From an uncultured Porphyromonadaceae bacterium (GTDB taxonomy: Bacteria; Bacteroidota; Bacteroidia; Bacteroidales; Muribaculaceae), in contig CAMWMD010000024.1 of NCBI GenBank assembly GCA_947175265.1, positions 1-43,518 of the forward strand: 43,518 nucleotides of DNA, read 5' to 3'. Below the pieces are notes generated by a model. The model was not told the origin of the DNA, ran no database searches, and saw only the letters and a list, made by a program, of their open reading frames with translations. Of the stretch, positions 25,025-32,705 are shown piece after piece. Position 1 is the stretch's first letter; every line of letters starts with the position of its first letter. The translations under genes were made by a program, and so were the position numbers.

Positions 25025-25942
25025 TTACTTCTTCATCGTAAAATGGCGTGATGCGAGGCGATAGCCGTCAGCAAAGACTTCCACGGTATAGTCGCCGGGT
25101 GTGAGCGTGGTGTTGACATCCCAGTAGAGCGTCACGCTCATCTCTTCGTTGGCATATTCCACCTGACGGTGAGCCGTAGCGGGTACACTCTGTCCATCCA
25201 TCTGGAAAGAACCGCCTCCACCGAGCAGCGTGCCCTCCGGAGTCACTATGCGCACATAGAAATCTTTCATTCCCGCAGGTGCTGTATTGTTGGGACTGAC
25301 GGTGAAATGTATGGCCAACTGACGTGCCTTGGTGATATTCTTCTCTGCTTTTCCTTTCTTGTTGAGGGCACTGAGCGTAAGACCTGTGATATTCAACTTC
25401 TTCGCAAGTTTGACAGTCTGAGCCAGTTCGGCATTCTGGGTGGCGGCCTGTGTGTACTGTGTCGAGAGTTGTTCGTTTCTCTGGGTCACAGCCTGAATTT
25501 CCTTTTTCAGACCCTCATTTTCCTCACCGAGCCTCTTGATCTCCTCGAGATAGTGCTTCACGATATTTTTCAGGGTAGCGATCTCACTCTCAAGTTGCTT
25601 AATGCGCTGGCGGTTGGCCGCATTGCTTTTCTTCTCCTGGTTCAATTCAGAAAGGAGGCCCTCAACCTTTAGGCGTGCCTCATTATATTTTTGCACGAGA
25701 GAGTCATTCTTGAGATATACCTGCTGATCCTCATATTGTGAAAAATCGGCGTTGAGTTGGTTGAATTCATTCTGAAGGAGGAGGCGGTCGTTAGCGAGGC
25801 GAAGGTTTTCTGTTTCCTCCCTTGCCTGATTGACCTGTTCAGTGCGGTTGGCATTAATCACAATAAGGGCCACCACCAGGCCCACGAGGCATACGACAGC
25901 GGCAATACCTCCGAAAAGGATGATCTTTTGGTTCTTATTCAT
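25025..25942 (-). CDS. Single-pass membrane coiled-coil protein
   Basis: A 305-aa protein, not recognised as a named family. A short cytoplasmic start (MNKNQK) leads to one membrane helix (IILFGGIAAVVCLVGLVVALIVI, about 7-29), then a long coiled coil (about 35-180, rich in Glu, Gln, Asn, Leu heptads) and a C-terminal beta domain (about 190-305) with IVTPEGTLLGGGGSFQMDGQ and YTVEVFADGYRLASRHFTM. Most of the protein should lie in the periplasm. It is monocistronic with a canonical promoter (25975-26005). A tip domain on a coiled-coil stalk suggests a structural or tethering role. Confidence 0.7.
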   Translation of the reverse strand: MNKNQKIILFGGIAAVVCLVGLVVALIVINANRTEQVNQAREETENLRLANDRLLLQNEFNQLNADFSQYEDQQVYLKNDSLVQKYNEARLKVEGLLSELNQEKKSNAANRQRIKQLESEIATLKNIVKHYLEEIKRLGEENEGLKKEIQAVTQRNEQLSTQYTQAATQNAELAQTVKLAKKLNITGLTLSALNKKGKAEKNITKARQLAIHFTVSPNNTAPAGMKDFYVRIVTPEGTLLGGGGSFQMDGQSVPATAHRQVEYANEEMSVTLYWDVNTTLTPGDYTVEVFADGYRLASRHFTMKK

Positions 25943-25974
25943 GGGAAAAACAGCCCGATAGGGGCTTCGGAATG

Positions 25975-26005
25975 CAAAGTTACAATTTTAAAGAGATATG
26001 AGCAA
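25975..26005 (-). promoter_or_regulatory. Promoter of the coiled-coil membrane protein
   Basis: Minus strand TTG (26005-26003), 20-bp spacer, TAACTTTG (25982-25975). Confidence 0.65.
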
Positions 26006-26072
26006 AAAAGAGAATGACCGAAACTCAAGGAGTTCCGGTCAAACTTTTGCTTTTTGTCTTATTGGCTATTAC

Positions 26073-26279
26073 TTACTGAGCAGCAGCGGCAGAATCAGCA
26101 GCGGGAGCAGCAGCAGAGTCAGCAGCGGGAGCAGCAGAATCAACAGCAACTTCCTCAACAGCAACTTCCTCTACAACAACTGCAGAATCAGAATCCTGAG
26201 CCTCAGCTGCCTTGTTGCCACCACAAGATACCATAGCCATGCTGAAAAGAACAGCAAGTGAAAGAACTACTTTTTTCAT
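26073..26279 (-). CDS. Small Ala/Asp-rich repeat lipoprotein
   Basis: A 68-aa lipoprotein: MKKVVLSLAVLFSMAMVSC, acylated Cys 19, then a low-complexity acidic tail made of tandem repeats (VVVEEVAVEEVAVDS, then APAADSAA units). At the DNA level the tail includes two 22-bp near-identical repeats and a 15-bp pair, so its length may vary among strains by slippage. Canonical promoter at 26332-26361. Similar tiny acidic lipoproteins are abundant in Bacteroidales; function unknown. The antisense strand is open too but only because of the repeats. Confidence 0.8.
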   Translation of the reverse strand: MKKVVLSLAVLFSMAMVSCGGNKAAEAQDSDSAVVVEEVAVEEVAVDSAAPAADSAAAPAADSAAAAQ

Positions 26280-26331
26280 TTCTCTTAAAATTTAAAATAA
26301 TAAAACAATTTTTTTGCTATCAAAAACGGTG

Positions 26332-26361
26332 CAAAGTTAATGCTTTTTTTTCAATCCACAA
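26332..26361 (-). promoter_or_regulatory. Promoter of the small lipoprotein
   Basis: Minus strand TTG (26361-26359), 19-bp spacer, TAACTTTG (26339-26332). Confidence 0.65.
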
Positions 26362-26518
26362 TAATTAATCAGAATTTTTTATCAAAAATAACCTAACCTA
26401 CTGTGATTTTAACATTGTTAAGTTAAATTTATACCAATTCCAGTGAATTCTGACCTACATATTCTATAAATCCAGAATCAAATGAATGATACGGATCTCT
26501 TGAAGAACTATGCTACTT

Positions 26519-26562
26519 TGAAAAAATCAGGATGACCTGTCATTTTACTGACTGGTCATCCT
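26519..26562 (-). terminator. Terminator of tRNA-Leu
   Basis: On the minus strand the outer stem AGGATGACC/GGTCATCCT (26562-26554 with 26537-26529) and inner GTCA/TGAC, followed by GATTTTTT. Confidence 0.88.
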
Positions 26563-26566
26563 GCTG

Positions 26567-26648
26567 TGCCCTGAGCCGGGCTCGAACCGGCACGGCTCGC
26601 ACCATTGGTGTTTGAGACCAACGCGTCTACCAATTCCGCCATCAGGGC
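26567..26648 (-). tRNA. tRNA-Leu (CAA)
   Basis: Acceptor stem GCCCTGA/TCAGGGC, anticodon stem TTGGT/ACCAA with loop CTCAAAC giving anticodon CAA, and a long type II variable arm. CCA is not encoded. The promoter and terminator are both visible. Confidence 0.95.
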
Positions 26649-26692
26649 CTCCTTTTACGCCTCATGATTCTGTCAAGTGGCGTTTTGCGGTG

Positions 26693-26723
26693 CAAAGTTA
26701 CTGCAAATATTTGGATTCCGCAA
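26693..26723 (-). promoter_or_regulatory. Promoter of tRNA-Leu
   Basis: Minus strand TTG (26723-26721), 20-bp spacer, TAACTTTG (26700-26693). Confidence 0.72.
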
Positions 26724-26751
26724 TTATTCCGTAAATTTTTTATTTTTTTAA

Positions 26752-28119
26752 TTATTCATAATGAATCTTGGCCTTGCGGAGAACTTTCCAACATCCGTTG
26801 TCGAATATCGCTGTGCCTGCGGCATCATTTACGATCTTCTCCATTCCGGCTGTATCCTCAAGGTTGTCGGCGACACACCCTCCTGAGAGTGTCTCACGGG
26901 GTGTGAGGAGCGCCATCTCCCAGACTGTGGGGTCGGAAGCCACACGGAATGACCCTGAGAAGCCATCGGCCGTGTCAAGACGATAAACGGAATTACCCAC
27001 GCTCAGGCTGCGGTCGGCACGAATGAAGATACCCTTTGAGTTGACCTTCCCAAGATATATCGTGCGGAGAGGAGCCGATGCCGCCGGCTGAGAAGCCGCC
27101 GGCTGAACAGGAGCGGCAGCAGGAGCGGCAGCTGCCTTGGCGGATGCCACTACCGCCTGCGCGCTCTCAAGCGCTTTGGTGGCTGCCCCCAGACGTGTGC
27201 GTAACGCCCCAACCTCAGCTGTAAGGGCCTCGAGATTCTTCTTGAGACCCGCATTCTGCGAGTTAAGGGTCTCTATCTTTTTGGAAAGGGAGGCTATCTC
27301 GTTGTTCTTCGCCGTAAGGGTAGCTGAGAATTTATCTTTCAACTCCATAATCTTTTCTGAGTCATCACCCGTGGAAAGATCAGCGACCGGAGCGCCGGAA
27401 GCACCCTTACGGGCGGCCGCCGCATTCCTTTTCATGACATTGGAGGCGAACACCACCAACGCTATCACCGCAGCCACAAGAATTATCAGAATGATGATAT
27501 AGGTGAGGGAGTGATCTTTCACCTTGCTTATCTGCGGATCTTCCTCTACGGCCTGCATACCCCCCTCCACTATTGCCTCGGCCTTGTCGAGAGTGGCCTG
27601 CATACTGTCTACCGCTGCTGGAGTATTGCCGGAGGCCACTGCTGCTACGGGATTTTGCTCCTTTTCAGCGGATGGTTGTTGCGCGGGCTGCGGTTGCTCT
27701 TTTTTCTCCTCCTGTTTCTTCTCCTCCTTGACAGGCGGGGCGATGGTCATGTCGTTGATGTATTTCTTTGCACGCGCACGTCCGCCGCGTCCCTTCTCTA
27801 TAAGCCCGCTTGTGGAGAAAGCCTTACCCCAGAATTCCACAAGTTGGTCTTTGGTCCAGGATTCATATCCCGAAGGGAGTGGAATGCTTTTGAAAGCCTT
27901 TATGTTCTCTTTTTCCTTCGCCTTGAGTTGCTTCTCAAGGTCTGCCATAGATTTTGGAGAAATCTGGTCGAGGTATCCCGAGCCATCGTTGGCGTAACGC
28001 AGGTAAGCCTTTGCGGCGAGGGCGCGGGCCTGGTCCATCTCGTTTTTGGTGACGGCAAAGGCCGTCAGAGATGCTCCGAGCATCAGAGTAAGAGTCAAAA
28101 TCTTGATAAGTCGTTTCAT
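26752..28119 (-). CDS. Exported/membrane coiled-coil protein with single TM, unknown family
   Basis: A 455-aa protein when started at ATG 28119 (MKRLIKILTLTLMLGASLTAFA), which gives a clean signal peptide; the longer frame to 28209 would run through the promoter. The periplasmic N-terminal part (about 22-140) has YANDGSGYLDQISPKSMADLEKQLKAKE and is followed by a Pro/Glu/Gln linker, a membrane helix (SLTYIIILIILVAAVIALVVFASNVM, about 205-230), a coiled coil (about 260-330), an Ala/Pro linker and a C-terminal compact domain (about 360-455; TIYLGKVNSKGIFIRADRSL). The signal peptide plus one helix places the coiled coil and C-terminal domain in the cytoplasm, so it may signal across the inner membrane. 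Not recognised as a named family. Confidence 0.7.
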   Translation of the reverse strand: MKRLIKILTLTLMLGASLTAFAVTKNEMDQARALAAKAYLRYANDGSGYLDQISPKSMADLEKQLKAKEKENIKAFKSIPLPSGYESWTKDQLVEFWGKAFSTSGLIEKGRGGRARAKKYINDMTIAPPVKEEKKQEEKKEQPQPAQQPSAEKEQNPVAAVASGNTPAAVDSMQATLDKAEAIVEGGMQAVEEDPQISKVKDHSLTYIIILIILVAAVIALVVFASNVMKRNAAAARKGASGAPVADLSTGDDSEKIMELKDKFSATLTAKNNEIASLSKKIETLNSQNAGLKKNLEALTAEVGALRTRLGAATKALESAQAVVASAKAAAAPAAAPVQPAASQPAASAPLRTIYLGKVNSKGIFIRADRSLSVGNSVYRLDTADGFSGSFRVASDPTVWEMALLTPRETLSGGCVADNLEDTAGMEKIVNDAAGTAIFDNGCWKVLRKAKIHYE

Positions 28120-28206
28120 TCTATAATATATGGTCTTGGCCTGAAGTTTTCCGCCCCGGTGTCCATTCTCTTTACGGCCGGCGGCGGTTTGGAAAATTTG
28201 GAAATG

Positions 28207-28238
28207 CAAAAGTAATAAAAAATATTATCGCAACACAA
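28207..28238 (-). promoter_or_regulatory. Promoter of the 26752-28119 gene
   Basis: Minus strand TTG (28238-28236), 21-bp spacer, TACTTTTG (28214-28207). It supports the ATG at 28119 as the true start. Confidence 0.55.
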
Positions 28239-28260
28239 GCAAGAGAGAAATTTAACAAAA

Positions 28261-29640
28261 TCACATCTCCTTTCTAAGTCGCGCTACGGGTATGCCCAGG
28301 CGGTCGCGGTATTTTGCTACCGTGCGTCGTGACACGTCATAACCCCTTTTCTCCATCTCCTCCTTGATTTTCTCATCGCTCAGGGGATGACGTTTGTCTT
28401 CCTTCTCCACCAGGGCTGAAATCTCGGCCTCGATCTTTCGGTTGGTGAGCACGGGTACGCCCTCATCACCCTCTTCGCCTATTGAGTCGCTGAAGAAGAA
28501 ACGCAGGGGGAAAATACCCCATGGCGTGGATACATACTTATTGTTTGTGGCACGCGACACGACCGAGAGGTCGTAGCCTGTAAGAGCCGATATATCCTTG
28601 ATCATCATCGGCTTCAGGCGATAGATGTCCTGAGTCTCGAAATATTCCTTCTGTATCTTGAGGATCGCTCCCATCACGTTCAGAAGGGTTTCCTGCCGCT
28701 GTCGCAGGATGCGTATGAAATCGCGTGCGTCGTTATAGCGTGAGGCGATAAATTCAGAGCCCTTCTTTTCCCCTTTTCTCCCTTTCTTTCCCAATTCGGC
28801 CATTGCCTCGGAGAATGTGCGTGAGATGGTAAGGTCAGGAATCCTGTTGGCGGTGCTGACGGTCAGTTCGCCATCTTCATTGTCTATTATGAGATCAGGG
28901 ATGATGATGTTGTTGGTAAACTTCTCGGGAGCCAGTGCCGCCCCCGGTTTCGGATTGAGGGAGGATATAAGTTCTAATGCTTTCGCCACCCTTTCCGCAT
29001 CTATTCGCAGCCCTGATATGATTCTGTGGGTATGTCTCATCGAGAGGGCGTCGAATTGCTCCTCGAGTATCCTTTCCGCATCATCGCGAGCCCGGGAGTC
29101 GGGGAGGTGCCTCAACTGTATGAGGAGCGACTCCCTTAGGTCGGCAGCCCCCATACCGAAGGGTTCGAGATCCTTGACTATGGCGAGTGCTTTCTCGGCA
29201 TCCATCATGTCGGCCTCGATTCCTGCCGTGAAGGCCATGTCGTTGACCACAGAGGAGAGCGGGCGGCGCAAATATCCGTTGGAATCAAGGTTGCCGATTA
29301 TATATTCCGCAATACGGGCGATATTTTCCGGCACATCCCTCTCTGCAAGTTGCCGCAGGAGATTGTCGTAAAGGGATTCGTCGGTATCGGCGGGGGAGAA
29401 GTCGTAGGCCGCGATGTCATCGGGAGAGGCATTCCTGATCGGCGGGGGAAGAGGGGGGAGATCGTTGGTGCGTGGAGTGTCTTCGCTCACCTGCAGGGCA
29501 GGGTTGTCGTCGAGTTCCTTCTCCACCGCCTCCTCAAGTTCGGGCGCGTTGAACTCAAGCATCTTCACGAAACGAAGTTGCTGTGCCGACAGGCGCAATG
29601 TCTGGCGTTGGTCAAGGTTCAACGACTGTTTGGGGGGCAT
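28261..29640 (-). CDS. rpoN: RNA polymerase sigma-54 factor RpoN
   Basis: A 459-aa protein. The N-terminal activator-interacting region is LNLDQRQTLRLSAQQLRFVKMLEFNAPELEEAVEKELDDNPAL (split as LNLDQRQTLRLSAQQLRF then VKMLEFNAPELEEA), the core-binding domain follows (about 95-290), and the C-terminal DNA-binding part ends in the RpoN box RRTVAKYR (about 438-445) and GIPVARLRKEM. ATG 29640 (MPPKQSLNLDQ) is chosen because the family starts there; the upstream extension is AT-rich leader. Sigma-54 requires AAA+ activators, none of which is in this window. Divergent from the TPR gene. Confidence 0.95.
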   Translation of the reverse strand: MPPKQSLNLDQRQTLRLSAQQLRFVKMLEFNAPELEEAVEKELDDNPALQVSEDTPRTNDLPPLPPPIRNASPDDIAAYDFSPADTDESLYDNLLRQLAERDVPENIARIAEYIIGNLDSNGYLRRPLSSVVNDMAFTAGIEADMMDAEKALAIVKDLEPFGMGAADLRESLLIQLRHLPDSRARDDAERILEEQFDALSMRHTHRIISGLRIDAERVAKALELISSLNPKPGAALAPEKFTNNIIIPDLIIDNEDGELTVSTANRIPDLTISRTFSEAMAELGKKGRKGEKKGSEFIASRYNDARDFIRILRQRQETLLNVMGAILKIQKEYFETQDIYRLKPMMIKDISALTGYDLSVVSRATNNKYVSTPWGIFPLRFFFSDSIGEEGDEGVPVLTNRKIEAEISALVEKEDKRHPLSDEKIKEEMEKRGYDVSRRTVAKYRDRLGIPVARLRKEM

Positions 29641-29669
29641 ATTAAAGTGTTGTATTGTTAAAAACACTG

Positions 29670-29748
29670 CGAAATTAACATAAAATAGGGTAGCAGACGA
29701 AAAATTTCTGAAAAAAATTGCGAGTGACATATATTTTACTTAATTTCG
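29670..29748. promoter_or_regulatory. Divergent promoters of rpoN and the TPR gene
   Basis: Plus strand: TTG (29718-29720), 20 bp, TAATTTCG (29741-29748). Minus strand: TAATTTCG (29677-29670) with a weak -33. Both use the same variant TAATTTCG with C in place of the third T. Confidence 0.5.
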
Positions 29749-29810
29749 CGTCTTGAATTAACCGAGTAAACACAACGTTACAAAAACTCAGTAACTTTTA
29801 AAGAAAAGAG

Positions 29811-30491
29811 ATGGCATCCCAGAATCAGAATCAGCAGGATGAGACGGCAATCGATAAGATGAACTCACAGCTTACGGCTGCGGGCGATAAGATTGCAAAC
29901 AACAAGAAATACATATATTGGTGTATTGGCGGCATCGTAGTGGTGGCCGTCTTTATAATGAGTTATTTCTTTATCTATCGCAATCCACGTCTTAATGAAG
30001 CGTTTGAGGCTTACAATAAGGTGGAACTCAATGCTATGGGTAACGATTCAATCGCTGCCTCACAGTATAAGGCGGTGGCTGATAAATATAGCAATCAGGC
30101 CGGTAAGCTCGCGGCTCTCAGTGCCGGCGAGAGCCTCTACAACCTTGGCAAGTATGAGGAGGCGGCTGAATATCTGAAGCGTTTCTCATGTGATGATGCC
30201 GTGCTTGAGGCCAATGCCCTTGTGCTTACAGGCGACTGCTATGTGAACCTTAAGAAATACGACGAGGCTCTCTCTTATTTCAATAAGGCTGTCAAAAAAG
30301 CTGACCGCAATCCTCAGATCGTGCCGAGAGTGCTCCTCAAAGAGGCTAACGTGTATGACGAGCAGAAGAAGTATGACAAGGCACTTGATTGCTATTCACA
30401 GATAAAGAAGGAATATCCTGATTTCGTGCTCGGAAACGGCCTTACAATCGATGCTTACATAGCCCGCGAGAACGCTCGCCTAGGTAAATAA
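29811..30491 (+). CDS. Membrane-anchored TPR protein, YfgM-like
   Basis: A 226-aa protein: a polar, Gln-rich cytoplasmic N-terminus (1-32), one membrane helix (YIYWCIGGIVVVAVFIMSYFFIY, about 34-56) and a periplasmic solenoid of about four TPRs (60-226; AALSAGESLYNLGKYEEAAEYL, ALVLTGDCYVNLKKYDEALSYF, LLKEANVYDEQKKYDKALDCY). The topology resembles YfgM, an ancillary SecYEG/chaperone-linked TPR protein, and family members are common beside rpoN or riboflavin genes in Bacteroidales. The role is inferred from architecture only. Confidence 0.78.
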   Translation: MASQNQNQQDETAIDKMNSQLTAAGDKIANNKKYIYWCIGGIVVVAVFIMSYFFIYRNPRLNEAFEAYNKVELNAMGNDSIAASQYKAVADKYSNQAGKLAALSAGESLYNLGKYEEAAEYLKRFSCDDAVLEANALVLTGDCYVNLKKYDEALSYFNKAVKKADRNPQIVPRVLLKEANVYDEQKKYDKALDCYSQIKKEYPDFVLGNGLTIDAYIARENARLGK

Positions 30492-30583
30492 GCGTCTGTC
30501 ATGATTCCCGCCGGGGGATAAGCCGGAGAAAATGGTGTTGACAATTTACTCCATAAAATAATAAAACACTTTGCTTATTTTAT

Positions 30584-30620
30584 GAAAGGGCAGCGGCTTT
30601 CGAGCCGGCTGCCCTTTTGC
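30584..30620. terminator. Bidirectional terminator between convergent TPR and ClC genes
   Basis: Stem AAAGGGCAGCGGCT (30585-30598) with AGCCGGCTGCCCTTT (30603-30617), one bulged C and loop TTCG. T-runs on both sides. It overlaps the ClC stop region. Confidence 0.85.
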
Positions 30621-32044
30621 TATTTGCTGCTGTTGCGTGTGGCCTCGGGGTGTCCGTGTCGGAACCATAGGTGGTGGTGGATCAGAGGCTGATATTCTTC
30701 CGACAGCAGGGCTCTGATTTTCACTACAAGGAACGATACGAAGGCGCAAAGCGTGACCGGAAGTGCGTAGCGGTAGGTCTGTGTCATCTCCATGGTTATG
30801 AATATGGTCATGAGTGGCGCCTCTATTATGCCTGACATGGCTCCGGCCATGCCGAGATATGCGAATACCCCTACAGGGAGCTCCGTGGAGAAATAGGTGT
30901 TGCAGAATGTGGCAAACAGGAATCCTGCCATGCCTCCGGCATATAATGTGGGTGCGAAATCACCGCCTACGCCTCCGCTGCTGTTGGTGGAGGCCACAGC
31001 CCAGCATTTGCAAAGGAGTATGCCTCCCGCTACGAGCATGAGTCCCTGTGGTCCTGTGAGCAATCCTTCGAGGATGCTCCCCTTGGCAAGAGCGGTGCAG
31101 TCGCCGTTTATGACGTTGCCGAGTATGGGATATCCCACGCCGAACATAGCAGGGAACATGAACAGTATCAACCCTATGGCGAGGCCCCCTGTGAGGTTGC
31201 GTAGCCAGGGATTCCTGATTCTCTTGTAGAATGTGTCAAGACGTCCCGCTATATATGAATAGTAAATTGAATAGATACCGCAGAATACCCCCAGCAGTAA
31301 GACCAACGGGAGCATATCCATGGAATAGTTGTCGAGGGGTGTGAAGGTCAGGTCGGAATGTCCGCCGTGGAGGGTGAATATCGTCAGGTATGAGGCGAGA
31401 CATGACACTGTGGCCGCCAGCACAGCCGGGATTGAGAGTTCGATCCCTACAAGTTCCAGAGCAAACATCAGTCCCCCAATCGGAGCGGAGAATATACCGG
31501 CGATGCCTGCACTGGTGCCGCATCCTATCAGTATTTTCAGCATTCTTGGAGAAAGCCCGAGGAGTTGCCCCACATTGCTTCCTATCGCGGCTCCTGTATA
31601 GGCTATGGGGCCTTCGGCACCCGCGGAGCCACCCATGCCGAGAGTTATGGCGCCACCGATAATGGGGGAAAACACTATGTTGTGACGGAGGCGGTATAGC
31701 TTCTTCTTAAGATCGTTGATAAGCTGCCCTACGCCGTGGGCAAGGTTGGTGCGTACGATGTAGCGTGTGAATATTCCGGCAAGAAGTATGCCACCGATAG
31801 GGGGGAGTATTATCCAGAGGTTTATTGTCCCGTCCTTTATATGAGGAAGGAACAGACCCGCAACGAGGCTTATCAGCCATTTGAATGCAAAGGCTGCGAA
31901 TCCGCACGCTATGCCAATTACTATGGCCAGAAATATCAGGAACGTATTTTCCGGAATATGTGCCACCCTCCATTCATTGAACGGCTTTACCCATGAGGCA
32001 AAACCCGGAAAGGAGGTGAATCGATTATCGGTTGAATTATTCAT
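30620..32044 (-). CDS. ClC-family chloride channel or H+/anion antiporter
   Basis: A 474-aa integral membrane protein with about 10-12 helices. ClC signatures are GMGGSAGAEGP (gating glutamate Glu 144), GCGTSAGIAGIFSAPIGGLMFALE (about 172-195) and SSGGVGGDFAPTLYAGG (about 355-371). The first anion-site motif, GSGIP in classical members, is AHGVGQL (102-108), so it belongs to the clade lacking the Ser ligand. No C-terminal CBS domains. Transport of chloride or another anion with or without proton coupling cannot be settled from this. It is preceded by a long non-coding region holding an RNA candidate (32197-32490). Confidence 0.9.
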   Translation of the reverse strand: MNNSTDNRFTSFPGFASWVKPFNEWRVAHIPENTFLIFLAIVIGIACGFAAFAFKWLISLVAGLFLPHIKDGTINLWIILPPIGGILLAGIFTRYIVRTNLAHGVGQLINDLKKKLYRLRHNIVFSPIIGGAITLGMGGSAGAEGPIAYTGAAIGSNVGQLLGLSPRMLKILIGCGTSAGIAGIFSAPIGGLMFALELVGIELSIPAVLAATVSCLASYLTIFTLHGGHSDLTFTPLDNYSMDMLPLVLLLGVFCGIYSIYYSYIAGRLDTFYKRIRNPWLRNLTGGLAIGLILFMFPAMFGVGYPILGNVINGDCTALAKGSILEGLLTGPQGLMLVAGGILLCKCWAVASTNSSGGVGGDFAPTLYAGGMAGFLFATFCNTYFSTELPVGVFAYLGMAGAMSGIIEAPLMTIFITMEMTQTYRYALPVTLCAFVSFLVVKIRALLSEEYQPLIHHHLWFRHGHPEATRNSSK

Positions 32045-32196
32045 GCGTAAGGGCTGTGGTTTACAGTGTTAAAGTCAGGCGGCGGTTAATGTGGAAGAGA
32101 TTGTGCGCCTGTCTTAGCAATATAACAACTGATACTGGGGTATTGTGCGAAATATAAGTTAAATTTTATGACGGCAAGTACAAGTAGTGGTATTGA
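32045..32196 (-). promoter_or_regulatory. Immediate upstream region of the ClC gene
   Basis: Between the terminator of the RNA candidate and the ClC start. A weak -7-like TATATTTCG lies around 32155-32147 on the minus strand without a clear -33. ClC could instead be read through from 32490. Confidence 0.35.
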
Positions 32197-32490
32197 CATA
32201 AAAAAAGCAGAGCTCTTTCACAAGATCTCTGCCGCATTGCGAATCAAAATTATTTCTACAAACCTAACATAAACGATTTATTTAATCTATATCTTTTCAA
32301 GCAGGCTAGCCTGCTTGGCTGCTCCATAAAATAACCTAAAATCTTTTTTATCCTCAAGATTTCTCACCCTGCAGGACAATAATGAATTTACCTTATAAAT
32401 ATAACCTATGAGTCATGAAACTATCTTGCCATAAGTGTCGGGGGTTGGATAGCGTCTCCTGTCCTGAAGGTGTCGTTTCCTTTTCCTGAC
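32197..32490 (-). ncRNA. Candidate non-coding RNA or ClC leader, about 290 nt
   Basis: It begins at a consensus promoter (32495-32525) and ends in an intrinsic terminator (32197-32222: GCAGAGATCTT/AAGAGCTCTGC, loop GTGA, T7). No ORF above about 23 codons is seen. Internal structure: a perfect hairpin CAAGCAGG-CTAG-CCTGCTTG (32298-32317); CAGGACA (about 32471-32465) complementary to TGTCCTG (about 32378-32372); TATCC with GGATA and CAAGAT with ATCTTG nested, the first pair crossing them as a pseudoknot. CAAGAT could also pair with ATCTTG in the terminator arm (32226-32221), a possible antiterminator. I do not recognise it as tmRNA, RNase P, 6S or SRP RNA. Confidence 0.6.
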
Positions 32491-32494
32491 GATG

Positions 32495-32525
32495 CAAAAT
32501 TAGGCAATGAAAAATGCTTTTCCAA
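32495..32525 (-). promoter_or_regulatory. Promoter of the 290-nt RNA candidate
   Basis: Minus strand TTG (32525-32523), 20-bp spacer, TAATTTTG (32502-32495). Confidence 0.7.
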
Positions 32526-32705
32526 GCGATATTAATGCCAAATGAGATGGAATATAATATAATATAGAATTATATATCTGTAAATCAATACTATAAAATT
32601 TTATAATATAGATGATATATAAGTGAATATATCAATAAAAACGTCTCATTTTAGCGTTTTATGAGTATGATATTACGAAAAAATGTTCTGAATAATTTTG
32701 ATTTT
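32526..32705. other. AT-rich gap between the RNA promoter and the DUF6377-like gene
   Basis: About 180 bp almost entirely A and T, with runs such as ATAATATAATATAG and the palindrome TATAAAATTTTATA (about 32591). No gene, no clear terminator with GC stem. Confidence 0.5.

Noticed and set aside
25998..26261. Plus-strand open frames with Gln-rich or Ser-rich translation opposite the small lipoprotein
   Set aside because: They are mirror images of the GCAGCAG-type repeats in the minus-strand lipoprotein gene, which has a signal peptide, lipobox and promoter.
28120..28209. Extended N-terminus of the 26752 gene
   Set aside because: The extension crosses the promoter region and would bury the signal peptide; ATG 28119 gives a proper signal sequence.
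29641..29730. Extended N-terminus of RpoN
   Set aside because: The added residues are AT-rich leader translation; the conserved sigma-54 start begins just after ATG 29640.
32298..32317. 20-bp palindrome as an independent operator
   Set aside because: It sits inside the RNA candidate and forms a good tetraloop hairpin there, so it is better read as RNA structure.
32197..32490. Fluoride riboswitch, tmRNA, RNase P RNA or 6S RNA upstream of ClC
   Set aside because: None of the conserved sequences of these RNAs could be found; it is kept as an unassigned RNA candidate.
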